A stretch of 64,000 nucleotides of DNA from Sordaria brevicollis (Eukaryota; Ascomycota; Sordariomycetes; Sordariales; Sordariaceae): NCBI GenBank assembly GCA_033439795.1, contig JAUTDP010000001.1, positions 1,922,001 through 1,986,000 of the forward strand, read 5' to 3'. Below the pieces are notes generated by a model. It ran no database searches, was not told where the DNA came from, and was given only the letters and a program-made list of their open reading frames with translations. The position numbers and the translations under genes were made by a program. Positions within the stretch are counted from its first letter, which is position 1. The number at the start of each line of letters is the position of its first letter. Below are positions 1-11,500 of the stretch, piece after piece.

Positions 1-545
1 ATCGCTTCCATAAGCACCGCGCCGTCTTCTTCACCATGGGTACCCTCATCCAAATCGCCGGCCTCCTCACCACCACCTTCGCCCTCTCCAACCCCTGGGC
101 TCGTTACGGCGGCTTGCTCATGATCGGCTTCGGTCTCGGCCCCACCGTTCCCGTCTGCATGGCCTGGACGAACGAAATCTTCCAGAAGCGCCACCGCGAG
201 GTCGGTGTGGCCGCTGCCTCCGCTCTTGTGTCCGGACTCGGTAACCTGGGCTCCATCACCACCACCTACGCCCTCTACACTGGCTGGCCTGAGGATGCGG
301 CTAAGGGACCTCATCAGTACCGCAAGAGCAACTACACCATGATCGGTATCCTGGCTATGAGCATTGCTAGCAGCATTGCCATGACGGTTCTCCTCAGCAT
401 CTTTGGCAACGAGCCGAGCCAGAAGATTGTGGCGAGCAGCGGTAGCTCGGCGACTGCTGTTGAGGAAGATATCCTTGATGGTGCTGCGTTGCGCGAGAGA
501 CAGCAGCGTGGGTTTGGTGGCATGTTGGGGAGGAAGAAGAACTAA
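1..545 (+). CDS. MFS anion:cation symporter (Dal5/Tna1-like), 3' end only
   Basis: The frame is open from the window edge (in frame from base 3) to the TAA at 543-545; the 5' part lies outside. The visible roughly 180 residues hold the last membrane segments of a major facilitator: an amphipathic stretch ending ...FHKHRAVFFTMG, a helix with GLGPTVPVCMAW, the NEIFQKRHREVG cytoplasmic loop, a small-residue helix (AAASALVSGLGNLGS), and a final helix before a charged tail ending in GGMLGRKKN. This pattern is typical of the fungal ACS family (allantoate, nicotinate, vitamin and other organic anion permeases at the plasma membrane). The substrate cannot be read from this fragment. The neighbouring gene is convergent. 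Confidence 0.8.
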   Translation, partial: RFHKHRAVFFTMGTLIQIAGLLTTTFALSNPWARYGGLLMIGFGLGPTVPVCMAWTNEIFQKRHREVGVAAASALVSGLGNLGSITTTYALYTGWPEDAAKGPHQYRKSNYTMIGILAMSIASSIAMTVLLSIFGNEPSQKIVASSGSSATAVEEDILDGAALRERQQRGFGGMLGRKKN

Positions 546-1509
546 TTTCCTTCTTCACTGATGGACAAAACGGGAGTTCGGCCAACAGTCCTTCAAGAAA
601 ATTTCGCCGCCGAACTCTCACAACGCACAAAGGGTGAAGCTTTGTTGCTGCCACACACACCACCAGAAGGAGAGGGCCACGTCTGAAGTAGTCCATCTCC
701 GTCTTGTCGCGCAGGCTCACTTCGCGACCACATTACGACAACTGTCGAACGGCCCGCCTCCGTTCACGACACTACCTCTACAACATACTTCTCGCCTCTT
801 TAATTAACGACGATGGGACTAAAAGAAAGTGACAATGCTTCTACGCTATCATCTTCTTCTCCCTCCCATCATCACCACATCACGAGGCAACGAAGTCTAC
901 CAAATTTACCCGAAAAAAACAAAGACGAGACACGAGACGAGGAGGGATGATTTGCTTTTTTATCAGTTTTTGGCTTATGTTTATGATACCCCATCCGTGT
1001 TTAGATACGCTGTCGCCTTTGCCGAGTTTTTAGGATACCCCATTTTCTTGCATCAATATCTCGACAGCGACAGTGCGCTAACGCCATCGCTGGGACGGCG
1101 TGTTGGGACCGAGACCTTAACTTCCGTAGCAGGAAGGGCGGCGACAATGCTTTTACGCTATCGCCAATGCCGGGTCTCGTGGGCGTTTTTGCTTTTACTG
1201 TTTTTGGCTTTATACACAAATATGTATATCCTTGCCTGGAAAGGAAGGAAGGAGAAGGATTAGCTAGCTGTTAGACTGCTGGGACACATTAGATAGTCGG
1301 TCATTCTTTAGATAGCTAGGTCCTTTTCAATACAGCCTTGCATTGCTGTACCTTATTCCCATACTCTTGAAGTGCTCTCGTCTGCTTCGTTTTGTTGTAG
1401 ATGATCTAGCTGAAGATCTCGGTCTGGCCAAATTATATCGCAAAGATGGAAATGAACATTTACCCAAACCAATACTGTTCATCGAAGCAATCTTCCAGGG
1501 TTGACTTCC
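546..1509. other. Intergenic, convergent 3' flanks
   Basis: Region between the transporter and the hydrolase-like gene, which face each other. No supportable gene was found. A 20-base segment at 831-850 recurs at 1143-1162 with one mismatch. Shorter fragments nearby (gataccccat, tttttggctt) also recur, suggesting an old degenerate duplication inside the flank. Confidence 0.5.
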
Positions 1510-2358
1510 TCATGGAAAGCCAGGAACACTCTTCAACCTCTCAGCAAAGAACTCCATCATCGGCAACACCTCCTCCCGACTCCTCGGCATCCCATCATCC
1601 GGCCTCTTCCACTCCACCACCTTGACATTCTCAAACTCCCGCTTAATCAAATCCACCTCATCCTCACCCACATACCCGCTCTTGCTTCCATGAATAACCA
1701 ACACCGGAGTCTTGGCCTTCTCCCTCGCGCTGATACTAGGAATCATACTAGGCGGCAACGCCCCTCCAATCGAAACAATCCCCTTGAACCCCCTATCCTT
1801 CTTCTGCTCAACCACCACACCCTCCTTAACCTCCTCCCCCTCCTCCACCTCCCTCACCTTCTCCTCCTCAGCTCCTCCCTCCCAGACCCGTACTTTACTC
1901 CCCAACCCCAAAGCCACCCCCCCTCCCTGGCCAAACCCAAACAACAACACATCCTCCGTCTCCCACCCACATTTTCCCATCAAAACCTCCCCTACCAACT
2001 TATCCATCACCAAACTCCAAACTTTGTCGTACCCAGGATCCATGTCAATCTCCCCCGTCCTTCCATCGAGCTTTAAGTCGTCGCCCCAGTGGAAATTGTT
2101 GGTCGGCCCGCTATCGAGTGGTAAACCCAAAAGAGAGGGCGGGAGAGGGGAGGGGCCGCGGATGGAAATGGCGAGGACGCCGGGGAGGGAAAGTTGGGAG
2201 GCGAAGGAGAGGAAGGGGGTGTTGGTGTCGCCTAGGCCGTGGAAGAGGAGGAGGATGGAGGTTGTTGATTCTGGGGGGGTGGGGTAGTGGGTGGAGATGG
2301 TGAGGTGGGGTTTGAGGGAGTCGAAGTCCTCTTCTTTCGGGATTCTGGTGGCCGGCAT
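1510..2358 (-). CDS. Acyl-protein thioesterase/carboxylesterase-like protein, probable pseudoenzyme
   Basis: Single-exon gene of 282 residues. The N-terminal half follows the phospholipase/carboxylesterase (APT1) fold: the LLLFHGLGDT oxyanion segment (residues 36-45), a W-x-D region, and then LLFGFGQGG where active family members have GFSQGG. The nucleophile serine is therefore glycine (Gly143, codon GGC, read directly from DNA). The acid position in the HGxxDxxVP motif is lost (HGSKSGYVG, 223-231), and the GMxHS histidine motif reads GMPRS (256-260). A Glu/Lys-rich insertion lies at about 159-190. All three triad positions are changed while the frame is intact, so a non-catalytic role is inferred. 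The ATG at 2358 is the first in frame. Family assignment is good; partner and function are unknown. Confidence 0.8.
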   Translation of the reverse strand: MPATRIPKEEDFDSLKPHLTISTHYPTPPESTTSILLLFHGLGDTNTPFLSFASQLSLPGVLAISIRGPSPLPPSLLGLPLDSGPTNNFHWGDDLKLDGRTGEIDMDPGYDKVWSLVMDKLVGEVLMGKCGWETEDVLLFGFGQGGGVALGLGSKVRVWEGGAEEEKVREVEEGEEVKEGVVVEQKKDRGFKGIVSIGGALPPSMIPSISAREKAKTPVLVIHGSKSGYVGEDEVDLIKREFENVKVVEWKRPDDGMPRSREEVLPMMEFFAERLKSVPGFP

Positions 2359-2961
2359 GGTGAGTGGTACTTGGAGGGTTGACGGCCTGTGTTGATGTTG
2401 GTGTTGGAAGCTTGCGCGTGATGGTTTCCAAGGGTAGAAGTTGTTGGATACCCCGAGGTAGAAAGGGGCGTGTTCTGGCTGAGACGGTTTTGAAAAGATG
2501 CCTGATTGTGTCGATGACCCAAAAGACCGACGAGCTGTGAGTTGTAAGAGGAGAAAAGGACGGATCAGCTGCGAATTGATGAGATGACGATATGGTTCGT
2601 TGGCCGGAGCGGGTCCCCGTTCTTCGGCATCGGGGAGCCCCGCTTTTAACCGAGTGGAACCTCTGATCGCCGGATATTTGGAGGTACTACATAGCAGCTT
2701 TCACTTTGTCAACCTTTCATTGATAGTGACAGTCGATGATGGGAAAGAAGCTTGAGATATCATGAGATATCGTATATCAAGCTCTATCAATTAAGAACAG
2801 ATCTGGCGGAACACAATATGCGGTGGCAATTACGACGAGAACCTTTAAACCAGGGCTACGATGTCTAGTTGTGAAGTGAAGCTCAACGGTTTTCGTTGTG
2901 CTCTCTCGGCGAAAAAGATCATGCTCACAAATACAATTTGCTTTTCCTGGTATCTACTCCA
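2359..2961. other. Intergenic
   Basis: Promoter side of the thioesterase-like gene and 3' flank of QTRT2 (both minus). No gene, repeat or RNA was recognised. Confidence 0.4.
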
Positions 2962-4537
2962 TTACTTTTTCTCCTCCTCCTTCACCGTTTCAGCAAACCC
3001 CTTCTCCTCCAAGTCCTTCGCATCAGCATTCTCATCCGGCACCAACGGCGTCTCCGAGATCGAATCAACACCCGATCCCATTCCGGAAGCACCACTCTCA
3101 TCTATCCTCAGTTCACCAACCTTCTCCTCAATCTTCCTGACAGCCTCACCCTCCTCACCCTCCTCACCCTCAAACTTGCTCCACGCAGGCTTATTCTTCT
3201 TCTGCTCATTCGGCCCTTCGCTCTTAAAATGATATCCCCTCGCCCTCGGTCTCTCTCCCAATCCCTGAGGAATCTCGGGCTCGTACCTGAGCGCAAACTG
3301 TCTCGCCTTTTCCTCAAAGGTGCCATCCGCAAGGGACTCGCGGATCGCCTTGAAGAAGGAAGCAAGAACGGCGTGGTTGTGGATCTGCAGTAACGTCCAT
3401 CCCAGCATTTCTCTAGCACACAGGAGATGTTGGACGAAAGCGCGGTGGTGGGTGGTGCAGGCGTAGCAGGTGCAGTCCAAAGTCAGGGGAGATAGGGAGA
3501 TGGAGTGGGTGGGGGAGGACATGTCGATTCCTAGGGGGAGGAGGTCTGAAGACTCAGATGCGGGGGGAGGGAAAGTGAATGAGAGAGCGATACCGGCGTC
3601 GGAGGCGGTGGAGAGGAAGGGGAGGAGGAAGATATCCATTCCCAGGGAAATCTGGCGGAGGACTTGGTGAGGAGTGGAAGGCGCCGTGAGAGCCAGACGG
3701 GGGAGGGAGTCGAGGTTCTTGTACTGGGACCCAACGTCGGGGATCAAGTCGGCGTCGTAGACGGCTAGACCTGCCAGCACGGAGGGGTTGGACTCGCGTT
3801 CTTCTGACAAACGCTCGAGGTACTCCCATTGCATGGAGTAGCTGATGGGCAAGACGGGGGCGAAGGTAGCGATCTTGGAGTCCTTGTTCTTGTACAATTC
3901 GGTGAACCATTCCTTGATCCAGTCGTCGGTACGCTCAGCCATGCGAAGGGCACGCTTGGAAGTGGGAGCGTTTGTCTTGTGGGTGAGATCGGCGAGGGGA
4001 ATGGCGATGTCTGGGTTGAGAGTCTGGATGGCGTTGAGGTACTCCTTGGTAGAGACGGCTTGGAAGCCGGTGGAGGTGAAGACGGAGATGCCATTGTTGG
4101 TGTTGCCCATGGGTGAAGCGACGGCGGGAAGTCTCCTGGAACCGAGAACGGTGATGATGGAGGAGGGCATGGCTGTGAAGCTGTTTAGGGGCTTCTTGGT
4201 GGGCGAGGGAGTCTCATAGATGGGAGGTGAGCGGGTCATGTATTGCTGAGGACGCTCAATGACTGTGATATTTGTTAGACACGGGTCTCATGAACAGGAC
4301 GAATAACTCACAGTCCTCCAAAGCCATGTATGTGCCATTGGTGTGTAAGTGCTTCTCGACATTGTCTGGGGTTACGTGAGGGATGACACCTCTCGAAGTG
4401 AGGCCGAAGAAGTTGGGGGTGTCGACAGTACGACGACCTGAGAAGGCCAGACGACCAAGTCTGGCACCGCCATCCTTAACGGCGGTCTTGAGAAGTTCAA
4501 AGGTCATGGCTGTTGGATCATGCCCATCACTCGACAT
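2962..4537 (-). CDS. QTRT2: Queuine tRNA-ribosyltransferase accessory subunit 2
   Basis: Two exons, 4537-4312 and 4262-2962, joined over a 49-base intron (GTGAGT donor, CACAG acceptor); 508 residues. The product is the non-catalytic partner of eukaryotic tRNA-guanine transglycosylase, which exchanges guanine 34 for queuine in GUN-anticodon tRNAs. The family N-terminus is seen (GGARLGRLAFSGR...TPNFFGLTSRG), then ALEDF-IER-PPIYETP across the splice. The zinc motif C-x-C-x2-C is at about 339-344 (CTCYAC), with the later histidine in QIHNH near 370. The C-terminal 80 residues are a Glu-rich low-complexity tail not normal for the family. The start at 4537 is preferred; an in-frame ATG at 4507 would also give a plausible start. 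Divergent from the LCCL gene. As a queuine salvage enzyme it needs an external queuine source. Confidence 0.93.
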
Positions 4538-6022
4538 CTTTTCTGGAGTAGACTCCTCTTGGTGGAGAGATGGAGTCTTTGATATTGGAGTGAGTGGTGA
4601 GTGAGGTATTGGGATGCTGGGCCCTGAATTTTTTTTGGAGCAGCAACGCAATGACCTCTCTTGATGTTCCCGGTTGGCGATGATGAGGACTCGACCAAGA
4701 TACTTCTCAGATTATGCCTGATATCAACAGGTCAGCAGAAGCTTTTCACAGTATCAAAATTTCGTGATACGCAGATTTGGAGTTTTTGTTACATCGGCCA
4801 CTTCCGTTTGCTGTTGGTTCTCACGGTGTCACTAGAATGGTAACTTTCGATAACGGTATTTTTGTATTTTTGCATGGCGGTTCACCGTTCTGGACCGCCA
4901 AGCTGTTAAGGCCGCCTGTAGTGAGGGGTGCACAGGGGTTGTTCCCTGTAACTCAGGTGCTAGAACCGCCTCGCCTTGGCAAAGCTGAAGGGGAAGGTGG
5001 GGTTCTGGATCTCTCGGGTCCTTTTTGACTTTCACGAGTCGTCGTCCCGCCCCGCCCCGCCCGGTCGTCTTTCAGTGTCAGTGAGGTGGGTGCCTGGCGT
5101 TCCCGCCTGCCCTGTGTCGCGCCTGTCAATGTCAGTGTTGATAGACTACCAATTGATAGAGGCTGTCAGTGTCGACATCTCCCAGATATCACCGAAGATA
5201 GGCACATCAAACATATTGAGGCTTTTGAGATCGAAGGCGGAGAATATCAAGTCTCCGCCATGATGAAGAGCGTGAGCTGCAGGGACCGATTGACATTGAT
5301 CGTCAGCGTGTCCCATTCTGCCCTGCCAGGCCTGTGATGTCTCTGGTGGAAGATGCCGTTGCTAACAAACATGACCGTATTCCCGTGTCTGTACAAGGGG
5401 ACTGTGCCAATCACGGCCGCTGTTTCGAATCATGTTCACTCCAAGTCTCCAAGAGAAAAAAAGTCTGGGCAACAACTGAACCCACCACTGCACCGTCTTA
5501 TCCGGCCACTGCGGCCCTCGGGTCGCTCAAAGCGGTGCATCCGGCAAGCCCAGGCACCTGGCGCATCACCTTGGCTGCTTGGTTCACATCTTCCAAGACA
5601 AACATCTCACCTCACCCATCTATCCTCCCTTCTTTGCCTTGTTCTTGTTCTTGTTTCTCTTTTTTTCTTCCATCTTTTCACACTTTTAGTTGAATATACC
5701 CTCAATAGCTCTGAGGTCGCACATGCTTTGTTTTTCTCATTCTTTTGCGGCTTGACTGCATTGATACCCCCATCATCATCCATCTTCAACTGTCTTGTTG
5801 ACTTTTAACTTGTTTTGTTTTGATGCCTTGTCTTTCTCGTCATAGCCTGCTTAGACCGGCGTTAGTCTCCACGCGGGTCCATCAAGGTCTCCGAGGTGAT
5901 CTTGAAGCAATCGCAAACCCACGAGGACCTCAGACCTCGATATAAACAGCAAAACACTATATATACAAAGGAATTCGATATTCAGAATCGTACGAACAGC
6001 GTCCTATACACCGGAGAAAGAC
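4538..6022. promoter_or_regulatory. Divergent promoter region QTRT2 / LCCL protein
   Basis: About 1.5 kb between two divergent starts. It holds a GC-box-like run (ccgccccgccccgcccgg, around 5047-5064) and several copies of GTCAGTG or near copies at about 5072-5180. A TATA-like tract (actatatataca) lies about 70 bases before the LCCL start. No gene was supported; short open frames here lack recognisable features. Confidence 0.4.
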
Positions 6023-8125
6023 ATGGTGGGAACCCAAGACGGGGTGACGTCCCCCAAATCCGCCAGCCAAGTACACCAGCTTCAAAATCCCGAGAGCCTC
6101 TCCTCGTCCTCCGATTCAGATAACAGCGCCAGTACTAGCAATTCCAGCAGTGGCACCGGTACTCCGAATCCTGCCACCAACAGCGCAACGATACTGATCG
6201 CGACCGACCACCCTGACGCACCACTTCCCGAAGTAACCCTCGTCGAAGCTCTCGAGGCCGACAGCTCCCCGCCCACTCCGCGATTTATCCAAGACGCTGG
6301 CTCATGGAAGAGGTGGAAATGGGTCCCGTATCCCGTCCGGCGCTCCATTGTCGCCGTCATACGATGGGCTCACGGCCCCGTTACTCCTGTGCGGTACCGC
6401 ATCAAGCCGCTTTTCCCAAACATTCAGTATGCGCCTATCCTGCTGTTGGAGAAGAAATTCCCACGGTTGAGGCATAGGCTATGGCTGTTGTTTTTCTGGC
6501 TCGCCATGTGGATTATCACCTTCGCCTTGGTCATGCGCAAAGAGCTGGATGTGGACGAGATTCCGGGATGGGGAAGACCCGTCTCGATCGGCTGCGGTGC
6601 GGCTTACTGGGAGATGGACAATGGATGCGGACTCAATGGCATGCAATGTCGGCCCTTCACCAGCTCTGGGTTCGCCTTCAAGTGCCCTGCCAACTGCGCA
6701 AGCTATGAGGTCTTGAATCCGCGTGCTGTGGGTGACAAGGAAGTGGTATACAGACCTTTGATCGTTGGCGGCCCGCCAGCAACAGGTCTCGATATTACCC
6801 CCGTCTACCGTGGTGATTCCCACCTCTGCGGTTCTGCCGTTCATGCCGGCGTGGTGTCAAACGCGCATGGCGGCTGCGGTGTGGTGCGGCTTATCGGTAC
6901 GCAGAGGAACTTCAGCAGCTCGGAACGGAATGGAATCGAGAGTATCGCTTTCGACTCCTACTTCCCGTTGTCGTTCACCTTTGAGGAGAACGTTGAGTGC
7001 TCAGCTAAGGACATGCGCTGGGCGCTCCTCGCCATCTCCGTGGTTTTTTCCACCGTCCTTTCAGTGTTGATCACCTCACCTCATCTCTTCTTCTTCCCCG
7101 TCTTCACGGGCATCTACTGGACTGTTGGCCTGGCTACTGACCCTGCCAATATCACCGATGTGCCTTCCCTCATCTCGCGCGAGCTCGGCTCTTTCCTCCC
7201 TGCCATGCTGGCAGCGTGGGTCATGTACGACCACATGGGCATTCGCCGCGCTTTATCCGGTCTGACGGCGCAGTTCGAAAAGACCGTCCTCTGGCTAGGC
7301 GGCGCCTGGGTCGGTGCTCTAACCAACTACACGTTTGACTTCATCCCCATCCAACGCCTCACCCCTCACGATCTGGCTCAACAACCCGGAGCGCGGGCCG
7401 CTCTGGCAATCATCATCATCGTCCTGACCATCATCGTCGCCTCCCAAGCATGGTTCTTCCGCCAGGAAGGTCGTCTAGTCCGCTTCCTCAAGTTCTACAC
7501 CATCGTCGGCGCAGTCCTCATCCTCTGCGTCATCCTCCCCGACCTGAAGCTGCGCATCCACCATTACATTTTGGCCCTCTTGCTCCTCCCAGGAACAAGC
7601 CTCCAAACCCGTCCCTCCCTTCTCTACCAAGGCCTCCTCGTCGGACTATTCATCAACGGTATTGCTAGGTGGGGATGGGACCCAGTCCTCCAAACCGCTT
7701 ACGCCCTCCAGGGAGACGCCCAGCTCGGATCTCCCTTACCATCCATTTCCGAACCAGTCATCTCCCTCGGAAGGAATATTTCCTCCATCACATTCACCTG
7801 GGGCAAACCACCGGGGTCGATCTACGACGGCATCAGCGTTTTGGTAAACGACGTAGAGCGGTTCAGGACTTACTTCAGTAATGATGAGTTTGACAGGAAT
7901 GCTCCGACGAACTTTACTTGGACCAGAGAGGGACAAGGGGAAGAAGTGGGATGGGAAAATGAGTATTTTCGGTTTGCGTGGATGCAAGGGTATAAGAGCG
8001 AGGATTATACCAAGGCTGGGGTGTGGACTGGGACGGGGGAGTGGGTTACGATGGCGCCGGGACCTTCGAAAGTCAGGAGGGGGTTGGAAATGGGCATGGA
8101 GGAGGGGAGGGCGAGGTTAGCTTAG
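6023..8125 (+). CDS. LCCL domain-containing multispanning membrane protein
   Basis: Single exon, 700 residues, ATG at 6023. The N-terminal 90 residues are Ser/Thr/Pro-rich and probably cytosolic. A first membrane helix at about 152-171 (LWLLFFWLAMWIITFALVM) is followed by a lumenal or extracellular LCCL domain at about 188-330. That domain has its Cys-rich start (IGCGAAYW...CGLNGMQC), the CPANC motif, and the HLCGSAVHAGVV...GGCGVV core. Six or so further helices follow to about residue 560. The tail is a globular hydrophilic segment of about 110 residues, rich in Trp and acidic residues. Fungal proteins with this LCCL-plus-multispan layout are widespread but of unknown molecular role; LCCL domains elsewhere bind lipids or polysaccharides. 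No intron signals were needed to keep the frame. Confidence 0.9.
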   Translation: MVGTQDGVTSPKSASQVHQLQNPESLSSSSDSDNSASTSNSSSGTGTPNPATNSATILIATDHPDAPLPEVTLVEALEADSSPPTPRFIQDAGSWKRWKWVPYPVRRSIVAVIRWAHGPVTPVRYRIKPLFPNIQYAPILLLEKKFPRLRHRLWLLFFWLAMWIITFALVMRKELDVDEIPGWGRPVSIGCGAAYWEMDNGCGLNGMQCRPFTSSGFAFKCPANCASYEVLNPRAVGDKEVVYRPLIVGGPPATGLDITPVYRGDSHLCGSAVHAGVVSNAHGGCGVVRLIGTQRNFSSSERNGIESIAFDSYFPLSFTFEENVECSAKDMRWALLAISVVFSTVLSVLITSPHLFFFPVFTGIYWTVGLATDPANITDVPSLISRELGSFLPAMLAAWVMYDHMGIRRALSGLTAQFEKTVLWLGGAWVGALTNYTFDFIPIQRLTPHDLAQQPGARAALAIIIIVLTIIVASQAWFFRQEGRLVRFLKFYTIVGAVLILCVILPDLKLRIHHYILALLLLPGTSLQTRPSLLYQGLLVGLFINGIARWGWDPVLQTAYALQGDAQLGSPLPSISEPVISLGRNISSITFTWGKPPGSIYDGISVLVNDVERFRTYFSNDEFDRNAPTNFTWTREGQGEEVGWENEYFRFAWMQGYKSEDYTKAGVWTGTGEWVTMAPGPSKVRRGLEMGMEEGRARLA

Positions 8126-8530
8126 GATTTGTGTGGAAGATGAGTTGATGATCGGATTTTGGATATACCTGAAGTAGATATGGGCATGTTTATCATCAAG
8201 ACATGATAGGACCAATGGAAGACTTTGAACCAAGAACCAAACTATCAAGGCCTGTGACTCGCATGTTCTTTTCCCGGGCCATTTTGTTGTGATACTCTTC
8301 CCTCACCTTCTCCGAGGCTTTCTCTCCAATGGACAACATTGCCCCAAATGCCTCCTTCTCCTGTTTCAGCGGGGTTTTCAACTAATTGGCCTAGTGACTA
8401 TGTTCACCATTTCAAACCCTAGTAAGTCCTCTCAATCAGATGTTCAAATAGGCAGTTTCATAACCATTAAATTGACTTCCAATGCTCTACTTGTTGTTTT
8501 TCCTATCTTCCTTCTATACCCGGACGGAAG
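8126..8530. other. Intergenic, convergent 3' flanks
   Basis: Short region between the converging LCCL and AP-3 delta genes. Nothing beyond ordinary 3' flank sequence was seen. Confidence 0.4.
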
Positions 8531-11500
8531 CTATGGTTCACCGGCTTCTACCCCACCCTCACCCCCAGCTTCACCACCGTCATCAAGCTGTATAATCCTC
8601 TTTGGCTTCTTCTTCTTGACCTTCCCTTCCTCTCCTTCCTTCTTCTTTTTCTTCTTGACAGCCATTACCTCTGCCTCTGCCTCTCCACCTACTGGCCCAC
8701 CTTCCGCCACCACCCCTTCTTCCCCTTCCTCTGCCGTCTCACCCTCCACCTTCTTTTTCTTCTTCTTCACCTTCTTCTCCTCTTCCCCCTTTCCCTCCTC
8801 CCCTTCCACAGCCTTTACCTTCTTCTTCTTCTTCCCCCCCTCCTTTTCTTCCCCATCCTTCTTTTTCTTCTTCTTAGACTTAACCACCACCCCCTCCGAG
8901 GGAACTCCCTGAGCGACTTGTATCCTCTCATTAGCCCTCTGCATTTCCAGTCTCAAACGCTGGACTTCCTTCATAGCCTTCGCCATCTCCTCATCAGTCT
9001 CCGCTAGCTTCTCGTGCGGAAGAGCACCGCCGGCGTCACCAGATTCGCTGGCTTCGAGGCTGAGATTGCGCAAGTGGCTTGAGTCGACTTGCAAAAGGGA
9101 CTGCTTGAGTTTCTTGGCCGCGCGGGATTTGGCGCTGGCGCTGGCGCTTGACGGGTCGGCGGCGGCGTCGGAATCGTGTTGGCTGCCTGTTCGTGGAGTG
9201 GAAGGGCGGCTGCTGCCGACGAGGGTTTCGTCTGCTGCTACGACGATTTGTGGACGGGCTTTGGGCGCTTTGTATTGTTGGTGTGATTGTCCGGAAGAAG
9301 AAGAAGCGACGCCGATGCCGCCTAGGTCGAGCTTCATGATGGGGATGGAGTCGATGTCGAGGTCGGGACCGTTCTCGTTTTGGAGGATGTTGTGTATTGG
9401 TGTTGAAGTACCCTGTGAGCGGGAGGGACTGCTGAGGTCGCCGATGTAGAAGGGGTCGTCGCGATTGCGCTCTGCTCGTTCGGCCTTGCGACGGGCGATG
9501 ATGTCGGCGTCTAGGTAGCTGTCTTCGGTTGCTTGCTGATAGGAGTTGGTTACTGTTTCGGGAGCGTCGCGGATTCTGTTGATTGCTGGCTCGCTGGAGA
9601 TGCTGGTCGGCGCAGCCTTTTCGTTGTAGTAAGCTGCGAACTCGTCGTCTTCTTGGACGGGAAGCATTAAGGAGTCTGCTTGTGCTAGTAGACTGCCAAG
9701 GTTAGGATGGATAGGTTCGTCCAGGTCCAGGCCTTCAGGCATAGGGACGTTCAGCTGAGCGCCAACAGCGACAGAGTTCAACTCCCAGCCTTGGAAGAGA
9801 GACGGTATCGCTTGTGTGAGAAGGAGTGGTGGGTCTTGTTCCAGTTCATCTGTTGATGGCGCCTGTGCCGAAGCAGCCTCGGCGGTAAGCTTCAGAAGCT
9901 CGGTAAACTCCACCGCCCGTTCCTGGACCTCGAGCGATGGGTGGGTGATTAGAGGCTCATATGTGTGGATAACACGTGCCATAAGCAGAGATACCATCGA
10001 CTTCCGTTCCGCTGTCCAGTATGTTTGGTCGTTCCCAGCGATCAACGCGAACAGCTTCATGGAGGCTTGCAAGCATGTGGCAAGAATCTCTGGAGGTCTG
10101 ATGCGCGGTATTAACTGTAGTAGATGATTGAGTGTGTCGCTTGGGTTTGATAACTGGTGTGCGTATTCTCCCGCGATCCAAGCAACAGGCTTGAGCGAAC
10201 CTGATGTGACCTGGTGGGAAGTCGACTCCATCGTCAACTTTGCAATAATGAGCTCGGCAGCCCGGACAGCGGCAACTCTGACTGCCTTGACCTTGACGGC
10301 CACGTTTCTGAGCTCATTGCCAATGCTCTCCGAAATATCGGCGATGGTGGATTTAGCACCAAGTGTTGTACCGTCCGCGTCAACCTCCTTTCGAGACGCC
10401 GGGGCAATCCGGATAAGCTGCGTTAATACATCGATGTACCAGTCAAAGTCAACCACGCTAGAATAGTTGTTCTGAGAGCACATCTTCAGGATCCTGCCAA
10501 TAACGTCGATCGTATAGTCTTCGGGTAGAGGGGGGCCCTCGTCTTTCCTCCGCGATCGTCGCTCAGCGCCCATCTCCTCGCTGTCAGTTGACAAATCGTC
10601 CGGCTGCTCGTTGTTCGAGTTTGTGGACGTCTTGAGCTGCCTCATAAGCCGGCTGACAATGGACACCAGGTTGTCACTGCTGACCATCCCTTGTACCAGG
10701 TCGAGGGCTTTTATCCTGATGGTTATATCTTCGCTGTCGATACACTCCATGATCACGTCCTCTTGTTGGGCAACGAGATATGGATGTGTAACCACGATTC
10801 GGTTGAAGGCCAAAAGAGCCACATATTTCACTGGGCAATCCAGGTTAGCATCAGAACAGGAACGCTCGGAACGAAGACACTCACAGTTGGCATCGCCATT
10901 GAACGTAATCATGCCCCGAAGCTTCGAGACACAAAGGGTAGCAATCTCTTCCCTCCCATCGTCTTCCGAGTCTCCAAGGATTCCTCCTTGGATGATGCCG
11001 TTGATGCACTCGTATAGTAGTGACGTTGCCGGCGTCGTTCGGATCAGATCGGTCAGAGGCGGCAGAAGCTTGCGAACGAGACGCGGTTCTAGTGGGGTGA
11101 GGGTTGCAAACTGCGCGAGTTAGTGAAGAGTCTTTGTATGAGCGATTCGGGTTTCATCCTACCAGTTTGATCAACTTTATCGCCATCCAGTTGTTACCCC
11201 CATCAACCAATAGTTCGAACAGGCGCGGAGCCAAGGGCAAAAAGTCCTGTGGTCTCCGCCAACCCAGTTCACACACCACGTTCACAATAGCCGCCGTAAC
11301 ACTCGGATCCTCGTTCTTATCCATAAGTCGCTCCTTGATCTTGGGCCACGCTGCTCGAAGGGTCTCTGGGTATACCAGAGCTAGCCTGTATAGTGTGACA
11401 ATCGTCTTCTTCCTGATAGCCGCATGCGAGTGACTAAGGCGCGGTAGTAGGTCTGCTAGTACGGAGAGGGCGAGAGATGGCGTAATGATATGTGGAAGGG

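Noticed and set aside
8289..8912. Open plus-strand frame rich in Ser/Phe/Pro
   Set aside because: Antisense of the Lys-block region of AP-3 delta; composition artefact.
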